Below the pieces are notes generated by a model. It saw only the letters and a list, made by a program, of their open reading frames with translations, was not told the origin of the DNA and did no database searches. A DNA stretch of 64,000 nucleotides from Chrysogorgia sp. JL179-B06 (lineage: Eukaryota > Cnidaria > Anthozoa > Scleralcyonacea > Chrysogorgiidae). The stretch lies in contig JAYKKM010000080.1 of assembly GCA_035772405.1 (NCBI GenBank), forward strand, positions 1,233,501-1,297,500, in the 5' to 3' direction. Shown piece by piece: positions 61,787 through 64,000 of this stretch. A program made the position numbers and the translations under genes. The stretch's first letter is position 1. Each line of letters begins with the position of its first letter.

Positions 61787-61858
61787 ATCTTTCATCGGAT
61801 GCCATCTAACCAAAATTCCAAAATACTTTTTTCAAAATGCCACTAAAGTAATGCAAAT
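61787..61858 (+). CDS. LRR-repeat exon, 72 bp (host gene)
   Basis: Acceptor ATGTTTTTTAG, 72 bp, donor GTAAGTAGTA. With a one-base lead it reads SFIGCHLTKIPKYFF then QNATKVMQM, an LRR in which the asparagine-position residue is histidine and the LP..LF motif is IP.YFF. Length, phase and splice sites match the exons at 8906 and 48645. The gene probably continues beyond the window. Confidence 0.7.
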
Positions 61859-61989
61859 GTAAGTAGTATTACCAATATATTACGAATTTTTCGATGTTTT
61901 ACCCACAATAACTCATGTATAATAAAAGTACATGAATAAGGTTAATAATGAAATCATTGACACATCGGATAATACTGCACAGTTCTACT

Positions 61990-62235
61990 AGTATGCAGCG
62001 TTGTGTGATAGCGAACAGAGTAAGTTTCATAGCTATCTCATGACTTCTCGATACCAGTCGTTGCGTATTCATACCACTGTATCAGATCGACTCCCAGTGG
62101 TCAGTGTTCTGCCGCAGGGAAGTATCCTTTATCCACTACGCTTTAGCTTTAGCTTCCATCTGTCCCAAAATATCGTTCTCCTGAGTGTTATCTGGACGAT
62201 AGGAAACTTTTGGAAACTCATTCCAACTCCAGGAG
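61990..62235 (+). pseudogene. LINE reverse-transcriptase palm fragment
   Basis: Reads SKFHSYLMTSRYQSLRI, then LPVVSVLPQGSILYPLRFSF, the motif around P.GSIL.PL.F conserved in LINE reverse transcriptases (usually GVPQGSILGPLLF). Substitutions at the glycines and short length make it a dead fragment. Confidence 0.6.
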
Positions 62236-62284
62236 CAACCTATAACTAAAATAAATTAACACAACCTCCTTACAATACGCAACT

Positions 62285-63802
62285 GGGGCCGGTTGTACAA
62301 AACATTTAACTAGGGTTTAACTACCCGTCGGGTAGTTAACTTTAACTATCCAGTTAAACCGACTATGGTCTCGGGGTATCGTTAACTTTCTAAAATCTAG
62401 TTAAAAATGGTGGCTTTGTTTATAGATATTTAATTTTTACTGCGAACAACTAAATAAACAGTTTAAAGGAACCGCTTACAAAGAGTTCTCAACCGGCATG
62501 TTAATAACTCGGTAAGAGATAATGCGACCGAACCTTATAAACTGGCTAAAGCTAACAATTTCTGCCGAAAAAACAAGTCTTTAATTGCTGGCTTTGCTTT
62601 TAGGCATCGGGAAGTTTTGTCCAACTGGTAGGCGATACGTTTGCGAATATATTCTGAATATGTCAACAAAAGCAAATATGTTCAAAATTATATGAAGCTC
62701 TCCCTTTGTTTGTCACTTCACTCCATGAAGTTAACTCTTACGAAAACATTCGAAATAAAAATACGTAACGGCAAACTTTTCCCACATTTCACTTTTTAAC
62801 GATCGAAACTTCACAAACCTTGTCACTGAAAATTAAACTTAAACCTGAGAACGTTTGACAATAAAATGACACATCAACAAACGACATGTTTTCACGGCAA
62901 AGTTTACCCGGCTTCTCAGTTTGTTCAACGGCCGAAAAAACCAACGTAATAAAATTAATAACTTGAAAACCATACGTCCTAAGCGCTTGAAAATAACGCT
63001 GTTGATACAAATTGATGATACAAATTGATGAGACAAAATGGCAGGCAAACTTTCATGCAAACTTGCAACAAATTGACCGAGAAAACCTAAATAGTTTATG
63101 CGGTGTCCTTTGGGTATAAAGAGCTTACAAATACGATACGGGAAACGGAAATATGAAAAAGACAATACCTGTAAAAAATACAAACTGGGGATGAAAGACA
63201 CACAGGTTTCACACATCACAATCCTGTACATTCGTAAACAGTGATAGTTGTTTTCCCATTCAAAATTGTTTTAATTTCATTTTGGATTGAGTCCAATATA
63301 TCCCCAAATATTTCAGCGAACAAACATTCTAAACATGGAATTACTTTTGGGCTTGTAAACGTTTCCAGTGAGCACATATATAGAATTAACGAAACACCAA
63401 AACTTCTATCATCAATTTTATTATCCAAAATCCACGTCCAAACTATTTTACATCAAGATATAAGTGAACGGCATTCTCAAGAATCGAACCATGTGCTTAG
63501 CGTTGTTGGCCATTTTTGCAATAACGTGCCCACATAATCAATAAATCTCAATACAGCGTTCAAGAAATATGACATCCTACACTCGTTAACGTATGTTAAT
63601 CTATGTTAATTTATGTTAACTATCCATTGCGCAGTTAACTGGGTGGTTAGTTAAGCTACCCGACTCGAAATACGAGTTTTTACCAACGAATAATGGTTAA
63701 TCACCTAGTTAACTAAACTTAGTTAAAAACAGTTAACTAGGTGGTTTTAACGCTATACTACTTTAGTTGAAGTTAACTACCTTTTTATAACAACGGACCC
63801 CT
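62285..63802. mobile_element. 1.5-kb TIR element rich in AGTTAACT
   Basis: The left end GGGGCCGGTTGTACAAAACA is matched by the inverse of the right end (GGGGTCCGTTGTTATAAAAA when inverted), imperfectly. Both subterminal regions contain many palindromic AGTTAACTAG words (62320-62410 and 63590-63780). The GGGGCC.GTTGTA-type end resembles PIF/Harbinger termini. Interior frames (for example 62839-63231 minus, 63241-63537 plus) resemble nothing I know. Confidence 0.5.
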
Positions 63803-63929
63803 GGTGTTTATTAACACAGAAATAGGTGTTGATCCGCAATAACCTCTCGCCGGCATGTTTCTATCATCATATGAGCTCCTAGTCCCAAATTTATTATATC
63901 ATTATAATGTTAAAACCACTCTAAATTTA

Positions 63930-63938
63930 CTTTAAATA

Positions 63939-63987
<49 letters not shown>

Positions 63988-64000
63988 TATTATATATAAA
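63930..64000. repeat. AT dinucleotide tract at window end
   Basis: More than 20 AT dinucleotides followed by AT-rich sequence to the last base. Confidence 0.9.

Noticed and set aside
63241..63537. 98-residue plus-strand frame inside the 62285 element
   Set aside because: No recognisable motif, and the overlapping minus-strand frames are equally open. It cannot be supported as a gene.

Overview
The window is metazoan nuclear DNA, most likely from a cnidarian or a similar AT-rich invertebrate. This is inferred from four things: a host gene split into 72-bp exons with GT...AG splice sites, the density of decayed retroelements and foldback elements, GIY-YIG Penelope-like sequence, and DUF3504/Crypton-type tyrosine recombinases and THAP-DDE transposases of the kind common in cnidarian genomes. 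No species can be named from the sequence alone.

The host gene runs on the + strand across the whole window. Single-LRR exons lie at 1-69 (cut by the window edge), 8906-8977, 44044-44116 (one base too long), 48645-48716 and 61787-61858. Two shorter candidate exons lie at 59741 and 60041. Everything between them is intron filled by mobile DNA. One LRR per 72-bp exon in a constant phase is the layout of LGR/RXFP-like receptors and related LRR proteins.

The centrepiece is a complete Polinton/Maverick (endogenous adintovirus-like DNA virus) at 17397-36523. It has 5'-AG termini, inverted repeats of about 0.6 kb and a 6-bp target duplication AATGAC. The left half (17980-25417, minus strand) carries a 163-aa membrane protein, the packaging ATPase, the probable major capsid protein, two duplicated membrane proteins, a DDE integrase with chromodomain, and two paralogous structural proteins. 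A 50-bp palindrome at 25415-25464 separates these from a rightward block. That block holds a 494-aa tail-anchored protein, a fibre-like protein with a phage-type shaft motif, a myristoylation-signal protein, a small basic peptide, and a Bro-N/VRR-NUC/zinc-finger protein. A leftward gene joins a novel zinc-finger-like domain to a type II thymidine kinase. The right block (30753-35969, plus strand) has three small membrane proteins, a zinc-ribbon protein and a protein-primed family B DNA polymerase. The polymerase is broken by an 8-bp tandem duplication. No adenain-type protease is visible. Apart from the polymerase every reading frame is intact, so the copy looks recent.

Left of the Polinton lie: a minus-strand Gypsy gag-protease relic (480-1800); a LINE tail (2568-2860); a 5-kb TA-flanked foldback element (2968-7956) containing a 2.8-kb palindrome with 211-bp tandem repeats; a 5.5-kb inverted pair of Crypton-like elements (9085-14611) with terminal hairpins; a tRNA-like non-autonomous element; and a decayed BEL/Pao integrase with its 3' LTR (15160-17255).

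Right of it lie: Penelope fragments (36530-37345); a THAP-DDE (ISL2EU-like) element and an inverted deleted copy (38690-43215) enclosing a TTAA-flanked element with a Mutator-like ORF (41117-42854); LINE, SINE and MITE pieces; a decayed Gypsy element whose gag 5' end is inverted between triplet repeats (49060-53010); further foldback and TIR elements at 54738-55305, 55782-58490 and 62285-63802; and an AT-dinucleotide tract at the right edge.
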